DNA of 64,000 nucleotides from Fusarium oxysporum f. sp. lycopersici 4287 (Eukaryota; Ascomycota; Sordariomycetes; Hypocreales; Nectriaceae). The stretch is taken from assembly GCF_000149955.1 (NCBI RefSeq), contig NC_030991.1, forward strand, positions 2,168,340-2,232,339. Direction: 5' to 3'. Positions 46,117 to 57,334 of the stretch are shown piece by piece (the first letter of the stretch is position 1; each line of letters starts with the position of its first letter). The notes under the pieces were generated by a model, which did not search any database, was not told the DNA's origin, and saw only the letters and a program-made list of their open reading frames with translations. A program made the translations under genes and the position numbers.

Positions 46117-47821
46117 ATGACCATTAGGCTGTTTTCGTTGATAGCGATATTGGCATCGCTGTCCAATGCAGCGGCTACTTCAAAGCCTCAACCCCCGATT
46201 TGTATTGTCGGCGCCGGCGTATCCGGCCTTACGGCGGCAAAGGCGCTCGAGGATAAGGGTTACAAGACGGTCATGTTTGAGAAGCGCGATACTGTTGGTG
46301 GCATGTGCCAGTCACATTATGAAGAGTAAGTCCACCCTTCTCGCACCCTGCGGGCTTGTGCCAGTAGGTGGTCGTCGTCTTGGAATTTGTCAACTGATGG
46401 ACTGGTTTCTAAAGCGGTCAATACTTCCCCCTCGGCGCTGTGCTCTTCACGGAAAGCCCGAGCTTTGCAGAGACTTTCAGAGTCGTTAATTCCTCGGGAG
46501 TCGGCTTCGACACGTTTGACCCTGCATACACCTATGATTACGACCCAAAGACTGGATCTGCGGCTTTGACGCAGGCGTCAACTCCTGCTGCTATCCAGGC
46601 CTTACAGGAGGAGCTGACGCGATATGCTGGTCTTTGGCAGAACGACTTTGCTCCTATTGGAGTTCCCGGCTACAAGGCGAGTTCGTTGGTGTTGTTGCCC
46701 GCAGATTACAGCACGGTATTAACCTGAGCTTGCAGAATGGGGTCCCTAAAGAGTTTACTGTTCCTGCTAAAGAATGGCTTCTCTCGAACAATTTTCCCAT
46801 CATAGCTTCTGTTATCAACCGCGGTGCTGGGAACTACGGATACGGCGACTATACTCAGATCCCAATAGTGAGCTACATATCCTGTCCACCTACTGCTTTG
46901 ACTGCATAATTTACCAAAATCACAGCTCTACTTCCTGCAGTTCTTTGCGTCAGATATTATTGCGAGTTTTATTGGAACGATGCAGCCTTTCAAAACCGGT
47001 AACCTCCCACCTAGCAAGTGACATGCCGCATGCAATGGCTAACTCTACGCAGACTTTTTTGAGGTCTTCAAACATGTATCCAAGACCATCAAGGGATCAA
47101 TTCTTCTTGGTGTCAAGATTCAGCGCATCAGTATGTGTTCCATTACCTAGTACTACAATAAAAGCTGATTCATATAGATCGAAGTCCCCAGCCAAGCATT
47201 CGATACCGCAGTACTAAAGGGCGGCATACAAAGACACAGCTCTGCTCGGACGTCATCATCGCGTTCCCTCCCACATCTCGAGCTCTAAAGAAATCAGAAC
47301 TGGTGCTTTCGGCTGCTGAACGAACTCTTTTTGCACAAGTTGGCGTCAACAGCTATTTCGCATCAGTCGTCCGCATGAGCAACCTTGGCGACAACCTGAC
47401 CGTCTCCCAAGAGCTTCCAGACCCTCTCGATCCTTTCAAAGCAGAAGGTCAACCTGTATACCTGACCCGGTTGCATCCAGAGTCCAGCATCGTCAACGTT
47501 TACTCGGCAGATGACCCTGCGCACCCCAGCGTCACCCGAGTCAAGAGGCATCTTATTCGTGATTTGAGCAAGATTAACAAAGACTTGGAAAACGTTTATG
47601 CTGATAGCACAAAGCTGGTTGCTGCAGACATACGCGCATTCAGTGGACAGATCGACTATTTCCCTCATCTGGGTCCCGAGGCGTTGGCGGATGGTTGGTA
47701 TGAGAGGTTTAATGATCTCCAAGGAAAAGATCACACGTACTTCACTTCTGGACTAAACAGCTTTGAGACTGTTGAATATACGATTCGGGCTGCTAGGGAT
47801 TTAGTGGCAACGCACTTCTGA
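46117..47821 (+). CDS. secreted flavin-dependent amine-oxidase-like protein, six exons
   Basis: The model is 46117-46325, 46415-46676, 46736-46867, 46926-46998, 47053-47130 and 47178-47821, giving 465 residues with all phases consistent. The N-terminus (FSLIAILASLSNAAATS) is a signal peptide. The FAD-binding Rossmann motif is ICIVGAGVSGLTAAKALEDK, followed by FEKRDTVGGMCQSH. Continuing features are GQYFPLGAVLFTES, DFAPIGVPGYK-NGVPKEFTV and a C-terminal FAD-domain-like GLNSFETVEYTIRAARDLV. The family includes FAD/NAD(P)-binding oxidoreductases related to beta-cyclopiazonate dehydrogenase; the substrate is unknown. Intron 2 needs a GC donor (AAG|GCGAGT). No stop or frameshift, so likely functional. 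Confidence 0.85.
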
Positions 47822-48176
47822 TAGGAAGTGATTACGGTGATCTAGTGCAGCGCCTTTTCGGGACTTCAGCGCCTTATTCTCTGAAGTGTCTAGTAGAGCG
47901 AGCCTTTAATCAGCAAGGCCGCATTCTTTGTCAATAGCTTCGAAGATGGTGCGCCTAAGGCTCAATACATGACGTTTCTACGCCTTCTGATCAAGAAGAC
48001 AAATGGTCACGGTTGGCCAAGCTCTTCAGCACATGTATCCATTGCTGGTCCTGTCGATTTAGACACCTTCCATATCAAGGAGGATGTCTGGCCAGAGCGG
48101 CTGAGCAAGGCTTCGGTGTTCATAAAGCTGGGTTCTTACTTGGTGCCAGAAAACGACCGCCCTCCTCACAAAGGCG
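47822..48176. other. spacer left of element A2
   Basis: A short open frame (47969-48220, starting MTFLRLLIKKTNGHGW) runs into A2. I do not recognise it. It does not resemble the N-terminus of the lactate dehydrogenase remnant found on the other side of A2. Confidence 0.3.
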
Positions 48177-48178
48177 TA

Positions 48179-50380
48179 CAATGCAGTACCCACCCACCAG
48201 TAACACCCACCTACCGGTAAGCAAAAAAAAGTCAACCCATACAAACTGCTACTTTTCAACCCCCTTACCAAGAGTCACCAAATTACGAAAAACAAATTGA
48301 TTCCTTTCATTCAATTGGAATGCGAATGAATTTCAATATTCTTTTGGTTTTTTAACTGTGCGGCCTGCGCGGGTGCGTGCGACAGGTAACTCTTCCGCCT
48401 CCGAATTTGAGCCCTCATCCTCTTCCGCTCCTCCCACCTCGATCAGTTCCTCAACAGCCTCTGTCTCCTTAGTTGCCTGGGTTGGGCTAGAAATAGCTTC
48501 ATCTGCCACTAGTGTCTCGGCTAATTTCATGAACTTCTTGTTGGGATTCGGTATCGCCTTTCTCTTCTTGCCTCTACTCAACCGCTCGACTTCCTCCTCT
48601 AGACTAGCTACTCTAGAGCTTAGCGAAGCGATCTTTGACTCTTGCGCTTCAAAACATTTCGATATTATAGAATACCGCCTTCTTGTTGTAGGGCTTTTGT
48701 TATTTCCTAGATCCCTAATATGACGGCTGGTCTTCGGCGTATTATCAGAGTCGACTTGCCCGTCTCTATGGCTGTCTGCTGCGGGCGTCATTTCCTTCTT
48801 GTCTGGCTGGATCTCAGGATGTATGAGGGCTTTCCGGCGTGAAATTGGCCAGTTTCCAGTCACTCTGCAGCCCGAAAAGATGTTTTTCTTCGTCATACCC
48901 ACCTCCCTGGCTTTGGCATAAGCCTTGATGAAGTTGACCTTATCTACTGGGGCAGAATCAGCCAGGCTTGTCAACTTTCGGAGTTCTTTGTGATAGGCAG
49001 CCTTGGAGGCATTGAATACGCCATTGTCCAGCGGCTGTAGGCCGTGGGAGCAATGGTCTGGCAAGTAACAACAATATACGTTGCTCAAGAAACACATAGC
49101 CATCCACTCATCCTGGATTTAGGGTCAGCGGCACTTTTGGTTCAGGAGGTTCAGGACAGGCAGATACTCACAGACACATGGCTTCGATGACCATCTAATA
49201 TAATGAGCCTCGCATCGGACTCATCTTCCGGTTGTGTTTGGGGAAGATACACCTCTCTGAGCCACTCAATTGCGATATGGTTGTCTGTCCAGCCGTTGTC
49301 GGACGTGATATAATACCAGTCGGCCACCTCCTTGAGCTCATCGATAAACCACTGTTGCTGAAATTCTTTACCTTTGAAGATAATCCCCGGTTTCAGAAGA
49401 CGGCCAGTTGCCGTGACGGCCTCGATAAAGCTAGTCCAAGTGCGGGACTGGGAGCCTTTGAGGAAGACCTTCTTCCTGGGATCACTACTGCCGACAACCA
49501 AAGAATCCAAGCCTAGATTCGCAATAGATTAGCTGAACTCTTGGTCAAAACGATAGATACTCGCCAAATCCGGCCATTATACCGCCTTCATCAACGTTAA
49601 CTGTGTTCTCGGGCTTGATCCAGCCATACTCTCTCTCCCGGATATCAAAGTACCAATTGACAGCGGTCGGGGTAAAGCAATTGAACCTCGACGCCTCCTG
49701 GCGTTTTCCTATCTTTGTCATTATGGATGGATGTCGTTTCATGAACCTGGCTAGCCAATGTATACCGACAGGCTTTACCCTTCCTTGTTGTCGTAGGAGG
49801 GCATTGACGGTGGCGCGAACTTGACTGTGAGAGGGAGCATAGCCCAAGGCCTCTTGCCGAAGTATCCATGCGACTAATCTAAACTCTTCAGTTTTGGATA
49901 ACAGCTGGGCAGGCTGTGTGACCTCTGACCTTGACGGTAGGCCTCTTAATCGGTCCCCGAGAGTCGACCGAGGGATCTCACGTTTCTGGGCGGATTTGTT
50001 AAGCGAGAGGCCGTTATCCGTGACATCTAACATTGCTTCAGCAACTTCATCCTCTGTATAAGACACGTGTGGCATTTTTAAGGCGATTATTAGGGGCTGG
50101 CATCGGGAACATTGGAAGGAGCGTCGGGGAGGCTGGGTGTCAAAGGAGATGTTTTGACAAATTTTACATTAGTCCCGTGCGACCATGCTGCATACGTAAT
50201 CAAAAAAGCAATGTGACGATATCAGACTGAATGAATTTTCTGATACAACAGAAATTATTCTATACTAATAGCTTCAATTCTGGTCAAATACTGTGTAAGT
50301 GAAATTGGGCATTTTGTATGGGGAAACTTTTTTTTTGCTTGCCAGTAGGTGGGTGCTGCCGGTAGGTGGGTAATGCATGG
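48179..50380 (-). mobile_element. Fot/pogo element A2, apparently intact
   Basis: The termini are imperfect inverted repeats of about 48 bp. The left end starts CAATGCAGTACCCACCCACC at 48179; the right end, read inward from 50380, starts CCATGCATTACCCACCTACC. Both are flanked by TA (48177-48178 and 50381-50382). Length 2202 bp, with one transposase gene whose frame and splice sites are complete. It is the best candidate in the window for a recently active autonomous transposon. Confidence 0.9.
48333..50075 (-). CDS. Fot/pogo family-A transposase (intact copy A2)
   Basis: Exons 50075-49565, 49512-49172 and 49112-48333 encode 543 residues. Order: HTH (MPHVSYTEDEVAEAMLDVTD, NGLSLNKSAQKREIPRSTLG), a CENP-B-like second DNA-binding half (HSQVRATVNALLRQQG, GIHWLARFMKRHPSI), first catalytic Asp NVDEGGIMAGF, second LIILDGHRSH, third HGLQPLDNGVF. 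Then comes KKNIFSGCRVTGNWPISRRK, a coiled-coil SLSSRVASLEEEVERLSRG, the basic KKRKAIPNPNKK motif and an acidic tail. Intron 1 appears to use a GC donor (GCGAGT); intron 2 uses GTGAGT with TAAATCCAG. It cuts and inserts DNA at TA; expected nuclear. Confidence 0.88.
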
Positions 50381-50545
50381 TACTAATAGTCGCACGCGAG
50401 TACGGTCTGCCACGAACCGAGAGGCGTCTAAGAGTGACATCGTGGTCATCACAGCCTCATCCAAGCACTTATTAGGTACGAGGTGAAAATTTGTATACTC
50501 CTGATCTGTAGTTTTTGTGATGCATATCTCATTCTGTTTCTTATA

Positions 50546-52724
50546 CCATGCACCACCACCCTTTCGCCACGCAAAAAAATAATTTCACCACCAAAGCTCA
50601 CCACTTTCATTTATACACAATTTAGCCAAAACAATGGCTGTTTTACAAGAGATTGATCCAATCGGGTATAGAATTGATTGAAACTTTCGGCCTCAGTATT
50701 GTTTAGCTGACCAGGGCACTCGATGTATGCGCGGCAGGCTAAGGAAAATTCACCACTTAAATCTTTAATTTCCTCCCTCCCATCTCCGACACATCTGCTG
50801 CTAGCTTCTTGCAACTTGTTCAAAATATCTTTATCGCGGCCTCGTTGGGATTACACGGAAGATGACATGGCTAGGGCTATTTTGGATGTCACAGATAGTG
50901 GCTTTTCGCCCTGTCAAGCGGCTCAGCGACGGGGAGTGCCTCGAATGACCCTAATCGACAGACTCGACGGCCAGACGGCCGTAAGCGAGCAGGTTGAGCC
51001 TCACCAACGGCTTTCAAAGAATCAGGAGGACAAGCTGGCTTCCTGGATTCTTCGTCAAGAGTCTCTGGGATATGCTCCGTCCCACAGCTAGATTCGCGCT
51101 TGCGCCATGGGCTTGCTGAGACAGCAAGGCGACCAGCGCGAATTAGGACACAACTGGGTGGCCAGATTCATTCAGCAGCGCTCCTACCTTAAGCCCAAGA
51201 TGGGTAGACGTCAGGAAGCCAGTAGGTTCGACTCTTTCATACCCAAAGCCGTTCATTGGTACTTTGATATCAGGGAAGGCCAATACGGCTGGATCAAGCC
51301 TGAGAACACCGTTCACGTCGACGAAGGAGGTATTATGTCCGCCTTCGGTAAGTCTCCGTTTCTCCTATAACTATATTATTCAAATTTGGCTCACTAAACC
51401 TTCTTCGTTAGGGCTGGACAGCCTGGTGATTGGAAGCGCGGATCCGAAGCGGAAGGCTCTTCTCAAGGGACCACAGACTCGAAATTAGACCTCATTTATC
51501 GAAGCCATCACAGCTGAAGGCCGCGTCTTGACTCCTGGGATAATATTCAAGGGGAAAGAACTCCAGAAACAGTGATTCTTGAAGAATTCAGGAAGATAGC
51601 AGACTGGTACTACATAACTTCGCCCCACAGGTGGACGGACAACCACATCGGCGTTGAATGGCTTGACAGGGTGTATTTACTCCAGACAAAGCCTGCTGAC
51701 GAGTCTGATGCCAGATTAATCATCCTGGATGGCCACGGCAGCCATGCAACGGCATGTACTTTACTCGCTGCGGGAAAAAACTACTGCTAACCGAGAGAAG
51801 CATGAATGGATGGCCAAGTGCTTTTTGAACAGCGTTTACTGTTGCTATCTTCCAGCACACTGCTCCCACGGATTCCAACCATTAGACAATGGAGTATTTA
51901 ACGCATACAAAGCTGCATATCGTCGAGAGCTGGCAAAGTTCGCTTGCTTGACCGATTCTGCTCCGATAGACAAGGTGAATTTCATCCGAGCCTACGCCAA
52001 AGCTCGTGAAATGGGAATGACAAAGAATAACATACTCTCCGGCTGGAGGGACACTGGAAATTGGCCCATCTCGCGATCTAAAGCACTGCGGCACCCGGAG
52101 ATCCAAGAGGATAGACCAAAAAAAAGCCCGAGGAGGACGCCGGAGCGGGCCTCATATTTTGGGTCGGATGACACGCCAAAAACCAGCCGCCAGATTCGCG
52201 ATCTGGGGCTGAACAAGACACCAAAGACGCGGAGGCGGTATAACATGATAGCAAAGGGGTTCGAGACCCAGCAGCAGGCATTAATGGCACATAGCATGAA
52301 GATTGCTAGCTTGGAGGAGGAACTGGCCCGTCTAAAGATAGGTAGGAAAAGGAAGGCTGTCCCCAATCCTAGCAAATGGTTTATGGCTCTCAATGAAGCT
52401 CTATCATCTGAAGAAGTGATTACAGGGACGGGAAGCGGAAAAAAGGATTTTGTGGTGAGTTATATCTCGTCGGAGGAGTCAGGGTCGGATTCGGAGGCTG
52501 GGTCGGTGATTGAAGTGAGAGAAGAAATCATACAGCCGCAGCGCAAGACGCGGTCAGAAAGGCTAGTAAAAAAAACCACTGAGGTAAAGGGGCATCATTT
52601 TTGTATTATAATACACGGGTTTTTATAGATTACGGTTATTCTGGCCAAACGCCGTGTAAGTAAAATAGTTGAGTTTTGGTGGTGTTTTTTTTTCTTTGCG
52701 TGGCGAAAGGGTGGTGGTGCATGG
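50546..52724 (+). mobile_element. Fot/pogo element A4, inside an LDH intron
   Basis: Perfect termini: CCATGCACCACCACCCTTTC at 50546 and the exact complement ending at 52724, about 29 bp through GCCACGCAAA. They are flanked by TA at 50544-50545 and 52725-52726. Length 2179 bp. The right TA is followed by G, so the host intron's TAG acceptor is rebuilt at the junction. Perfect ends suggest a recent insertion, although its transposase carries stops. Confidence 0.92.
50723..52628 (+). pseudogene. Fot/pogo family-A transposase, copy A4, with RIP-like stops
   Basis: The whole domain order is present: HTH (DYTEDDMARAILDVTDSGFS, GVPRMTLIDRLDG), MGLLRQQGDQRELGHNWVAR, first Asp HVDEGGIMSAF, second LIILDGHGSHAT and third HGFQPLDNGVF, with the RKRKAVPNPSKWF tail. 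Stops are TAG near 51089 (family Gln), TAG near 51486 (family Trp) and TGA near 51573 (family Trp). Each is explained by one C-to-T or G-to-A change. Intron 1 (from GTAAGT near 51350) is canonical; intron 2 has GCATGT in place of GTATGT at the donor, with a good CTAAC branch site. Confidence 0.88.
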
Positions 52725-53464
52725 TAGGCCAAACCGCAGTCGAATACACTTCTCGGAGTACCTCGATGGTTCGAACAGTAATTGACGCAATGAAGCCTTT
52801 CCGAACTGATGCTATCTTGCTTCTAATCGCAAATCCCGTTGATCTACTGACATCTCTCGCTAAGGAGATCTCCGGGCTTCCAGCGTCACAAGTAATAGGT
52901 TCGGGAACTTCCTTAGATACTGCTCGACTCTGCGGAATGGTAGCGTCTTGAGGTTCGGTAAGTTCTTACGACAACAGCATTCACTCTTCACGCCCCGTTG
53001 TGTGCTAATCAATCCTCTTTAAGGTCGCCGCCTCGTCCATAGACGCTTTCATAGTTGGTGTTCATGGAGAAGACCAAGTCGTTGCATCGTCAGCAGCAAC
53101 GGTTGGTGCATTGCCAACTTCCGAAGTAAATATGTTGAACAATGTTGATCGTATCAAAGTCGAGGGTATCTGCAAGCACCGATCTCAAAATATAATCATA
53201 GGTAAAGGATCGGCTCAGTTCGGAATTGGCTCCACCACGGCAAACATATGTTGCTCCATCCCCTTGGACAAACGTGAAGTCAGTCCTGTCAGCCATTTTC
53301 AGGGCCAGTTCAAGTGTTGTTTGAGCATGCCCGCGGTCGTTGGAAGAAAAGTGATTCTGCATACGATTCAATTGTCTCTGGATGATCAGGAGCAGGCCGC
53401 TATAGAGGCGTCAGCGAAACGATTGAGGGAGAGAGTCGATTCGACTAAAAGAAATAGGTGGTAG

Positions 53465-54936
53465 TGCAGATTGCGTCTCGATAGGCTGGAGCCTCTTCGT
53501 AGTTGGAAGTAGTCTATTTGAATATGATGTTAGTTCAGCTTGACAGTGGTTGACTGGCATTGAAGAATGAGGAGTCGTTGTATACCCAAGGACGCTGCAA
53601 CTGAATAATAAGGTTGGTTGATGGCTGAGTCATAATGCAGGTTTAACGTGTCGAAACTGAGAGAAGAAGTTTTTTCCAGATATTATGCATGATACCTTAT
53701 TATGCAGGAAATAGCGTTTTGTTTTTAAAACTGTAACCTTCATCTATCTCGACAACGTATTGGATAAAGTTATCAGATTATTTCAGCTTGACAACTTTTT
53801 GATCTGATTACATAGAGGTCCAGTGTTTAGCAATACAATCCAACCATACCGTTCAATCGATAGTAGCATGCAGAGATCAAGATCTCGTACGCTGGAAGAA
53901 GTCGCTGGGCAGTAATAAGCGTTGTGTTGCATCAAGGTTATGGCATGCAATTCATTAGATACAATCTTGTACAACCAGGCTGACTATTCAAAGATCCTCA
54001 AACAAATGTTTATTTTGCGTTTACAATAACATGGGCTCATTCTCTGATAACATGATAAAATTGAGCCGTTCATTTTACATTGGCAGTCAGGTGTTCTGAC
54101 ATGTGGCACACGTCATTCCAGGCTTTAGACGGATCATACAGTCTCGGCTACGTAGAGCTTTGAACGTAAGAAACAGCGGAACACTACAGTTAAATTACCT
54201 TAAATCAGGATGCGTGGATTCGGTTACGTGGCATCGGCAAGTCCTTGCAATCCAACAGTCGAAGTGACTGAAGGAATGACTTACATGTGATGCTACGCCT
54301 TGTATGCTGCTTCCGATAGTTAATATAAGAAGTTAATTTTGCATATCACACACGCAACTTCCGCACGAAGTGTATTATCGTCAAATGCAATCAGCGAATA
54401 CAACACTCATTATACTGAGATGATCTGGTCATCTATTCATTTTCAGCTGTTGTTGCGGCCGAGACGATACATTTTTATGCGCGACTTTAATAATCTGATC
54501 ATCATTGTGGCTTGATCGTTAAGGTGGCAATAAGTGACTAGACTTCCGAAGCTCGTGAGGGGAGCTACAACGGAGGATAAAACGTGTTTCTTTAGCTGTA
54601 CTCTGCCAGTACGCAAATACGCTTCCAATACGACACAAACCAATGACACGAAACGGTCAAATCACCAAAGTTTTCTCACTTGGTAATGCTGATAGGCTGA
54701 TTAGAGTCAGTTAGTTGATGATAGTATTTCCTTATGATCAAACTCAAGCATTGTCTCTTTGTTAATATGCAGACAGTATCCATGGAAAAAACGTCTATTG
54801 GCGAGTGAATTTTAGGGCAGCTCAGTGCAACTGCGTCGGCCGAGTTTCTCAGTCAACTTTTAATCGAGGAAAAACATTATCCGGCGACTAATGCATCCTC
54901 ACTGCTCTTGGCTCAACGAGCTCGCATTCTTCTTCC
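53465..54936. other. AT-rich spacer
   Basis: No gene or transposon terminus recognised. It lies between the LDH remnant and the start of the PDC remnant; it should contain the former PDC promoter. Confidence 0.4.
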
Positions 54937-55301
54937 ATGTCACCTTCCACAGGAGGTGATTATCTCGCCGCAAGACTTGTGCAGATTGGCATCCGTCATC
55001 ATTGTATCGTTCTAGGGACTTATAACCTCATCCTCCTTGAGAAACTTGAGGCTCATCCATCCCTGGCCGGAGTCGGCTGCACGAATGAGCTGAGCTGCTC
55101 CTTAGCTGCCGAAGGCTACGCTCGTGGCAAGGGACTTGGCGTTTGCATAACCAGCTATAGCGTAGGCGCCTTCTCAGCCTTCAATGGCGTTGGTAGTGCT
55201 TATGCAGAGAATGTCCCTGTTTCCCTCATCAGTGGATCACCCAATACTAACGATATAGGGCGTCTAATAAACCACAACCTCGGTTAATATGACACGACAT
55301 A
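54937..55301 (+). pseudogene. pyruvate decarboxylase-like (TPP enzyme) N-terminal fragment
   Basis: From ATG 54937 the protein has the TPP-binding N-terminal domain of pyruvate/indolepyruvate decarboxylases: YLAARLVQIGIRHHCIV, NLILLEKLEAHPSLAGVGC, TNELSCSLAAEGYARGKG with the catalytic Glu, GVCITSYSVGAFSAFNGVGS and AYAENVPVSLISGSPNTND. After NHNLG a TAA follows, and LTR sequence begins at about 55302. The remaining three quarters of the enzyme are absent from the window, so the gene is dead. Confidence 0.85.
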
Positions 55302-55467
55302 CTTTGGAAAAACCGGGGGCCCTCAATTCCTTCAGGATTCAGACTGTTAGTCTGAATGTCCTAGAATTAGAGTTCAAAAGTCCTAGATGAAATAATTTAG
55401 ATATATAAACCCGAGAAGAACATTTATCTCATAATTAACCACAAATTTAATATAACGTATATATATA

Positions 55468-57293
55468 ACGTGGTTGATAAGCGGGTGTCACAAAGAACCC
55501 TCAATTTACATCATGTCCATTTGATCAGATACTTTTCAACCACCAAATATGTCACAACCCTCAGATGAAGCTAGAATTCTTCTTGCACTTCAGGCCCTTC
55601 AAAATGACCCCAAATTAAGTATCCGACGCGCTGCAACTATCTATAAAGTCCATTACCGTACCTTACATCGTCGTCAACATGGCATTCAATCACGACGCGA
55701 TTCCATCCCAAACTCACGGAAACTATCTGATCTAGAAGAACAGATAATAATTCGATTCGTCCTTGGCCTAGATTCGCGAGGATTTCCTTCGCGATTGTGT
55801 TTTGTGGAAGAAATGGCCAATTCTCTGCTTATAGACCGCGACGCGTCACCTGTTGGCAAGCGCTGGGCTCATAACTTCATAAAGTGACAACCAGAGCTAA
55901 AGATGCGTATATTTCGGAGATATGACTCTCAGAGAGTCAAATGCGAAGATCCGACTATTATTCGTGGCTGGTTCAGGCTTATACAGAACACAATCGCGAA
56001 GTATGGTATCCGATCAGATGATATCTGGAACTTTGATGAGACAGGCTTTATGGTGGGCGTTATTATGGCCGGAATGGTTGTCACCGGTTCAGAAAGGCAA
56101 GGAAGACCAAAATCAGTGCAGCCTGGAAACCGGGAATGGATTACTGTGATCCAGGCGATTAATGCGGAAGGCCAATCGATCGCGCCGTCTATCATTGGTG
56201 CAGGCCAATATCACCTTGCGAATTGGTACCGAGAATGCAACCTCCCAGGTGATTGGGTTATTGCAACGAGCCAAAATGGATGGACAAATAACGAGCTGGG
56301 TCTTAATTGGCTAAAGCACTTTGATCGGTTTAAAACTAACCGATCAACTGGTCCCTATCGTCTTCTGATCCTTGACAGTCACAAAAGCCACCACTCTGCC
56401 GATTTCGAGAGGTATTATAAGGAGAACAAGATCATTACGCTATGTATTCCTGCTCATGCACCTCACTTACTTCAACCCATTGATGTTGGGTGCTTTGGGC
56501 CGCTAAAACAGGCTTATGGTCGAGAAATAGAGCATCTGATTAAATGCTCTATAACCCATATTTCTAAGAACGAGTTCTTTTCTGCCTTCTATACTGCATT
56601 TAAAGCTACTTTTACTGAAAGAAATATCCGGGGAGGTTTTAGAGGAGCTGGACTTGCTCCTTTTAACCCGGAAAATGTAATCTCAAAGCTTGATGTGCAG
56701 CTACGGACTCCAACGCCTCCCGGGGAGGCTGCTAAACCTTCGACCCCATGGGGTTCAAAGACCCCAAAGACAGCAACTGAGGCTCAATCTCAATCTGAAT
56801 ACCTCGAAAGGCGAATCGGAAGTCATAAAAGCAGCTCCCCAGAGTCAATAGTTGAAGCTTTAAACTCTAGTACTAAAGCAACAAAGGCCGCTCTACATCG
56901 GCTAGCCTTAGTAGAGGCTAGGTTAAAGGATCTTGAACAAGCAAATAAGATACTAAGCCGGCGCCGAAGGGCAAAAAGGACTAGACTACAGAAAGGAGGG
57001 GCAATGACGGTACAGGAAGCATCGCAAGTAATTGATCAGTTGGATGTTGATGCGCAGGTAGTGGCCGAATGATCTAGAAATGGTGCTCAAGGAAGGTCGG
57101 AGCGCCCGGGTGGTCGGCGTTGCGGTGTATGCGGCAAGGCCGGGCATAATGCAAGGACCTGTCGGGTAGTGATTGAGACCCCAAGAGAAGAGTATAGTGA
57201 GTAGTTTTAATTGATTAGATGGTTTATGGCGGTTTTAAAGCGATTTAAAGTCAAGAGGTTGAGATTTTTGTGACACTCGCTTATCGACCACGT
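55468..57293 (+). mobile_element. Tan-like pogo element E, inserted in the LTR
   Basis: Termini of about 27 bp with two mismatches: ACGTGGTTGATAAGCGGGTG at 55468 and, inward from 57293, ACGTGGTCGATAAGCGAGTG. They are flanked by TA (55466-55467 and 57294-57295). Length 1826 bp. It encloses one transposase gene, related to that of element D. Confidence 0.92.
55549..57204 (+). pseudogene. Tan/pogo transposase with C-terminal zinc knuckle, element E
   Basis: ATG 55549 opens an HTH region (LQALQNDPKLSIRRAATIYK, IPNSRKLSDLEEQIIIRFVL). A TGA at 55885 stands where element D has Arg, then the frame continues with FDETGFMVGVIMAG (first Asp), LLILDSHKSHHSADF (second) and LLQPIDVGCFGPLKQAYG (third). A second TGA at 57070 cuts off a C-terminal CCHC knuckle, CGVCGKAGHNARTC, that ends at 57204. 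Element D lacks both stops. The knuckle after a DDE domain is unusual for pogo transposases. Confidence 0.88.
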
Positions 57294-57334
57294 TATATAT
57301 ATTCATTCAGTTCCCCTGCGCAATATAAACAACA

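Larger units (their letters stand above)
50383..53464 (+). pseudogene. L-lactate dehydrogenase, N-terminus missing, intron invaded by element A4
   Basis: Exon parts: 50383-50475 (RVRSATNREASKSDIVVITA), 52728-52957 (MKPFRTDAILLLIANPVDLL, VIGSGTSLDTARLCGM) and 53024-53464. The last has SSIDAFIVGVHGEDQV with the catalytic His, ANICCSIPLDKREVSPVSHF and a full C-terminus. This is the NAD-dependent LDH/MDH fold; pyruvate/lactate interconversion is inferred from the LDH-like context. The Rossmann N-terminus is gone: A2 lies directly to the left. A TGA at 52949 sits where the protein should continue. A4 occupies the intron between the first two parts. The second intron (52958-53023) has GTAAGT, a TGCTAATC branch-like motif and AAG. 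Confidence 0.82.
55302..57334 (+). mobile_element. LTR copy 3, split by element E
   Basis: In the opposite orientation to copies 1 and 2. It starts with a degenerate TTTGGAAAAACCGGG, has TTCAGGATTCAGACTGTTAG and TATATAAACCCGAGAAGAAC, and ends GCGCAATATAAACAACA at 57334. Without element E it is about 205 bp. More diverged than copies 1 and 2. It sits exactly between the PDC fragment and the lysophospholipase fragment, with no target duplication. Confidence 0.7.

Noticed and set aside
47969..48220. Considered as the missing N-terminus of the LDH gene across element A2
   Set aside because: The translation shows no Rossmann motif and does not align with LDH.
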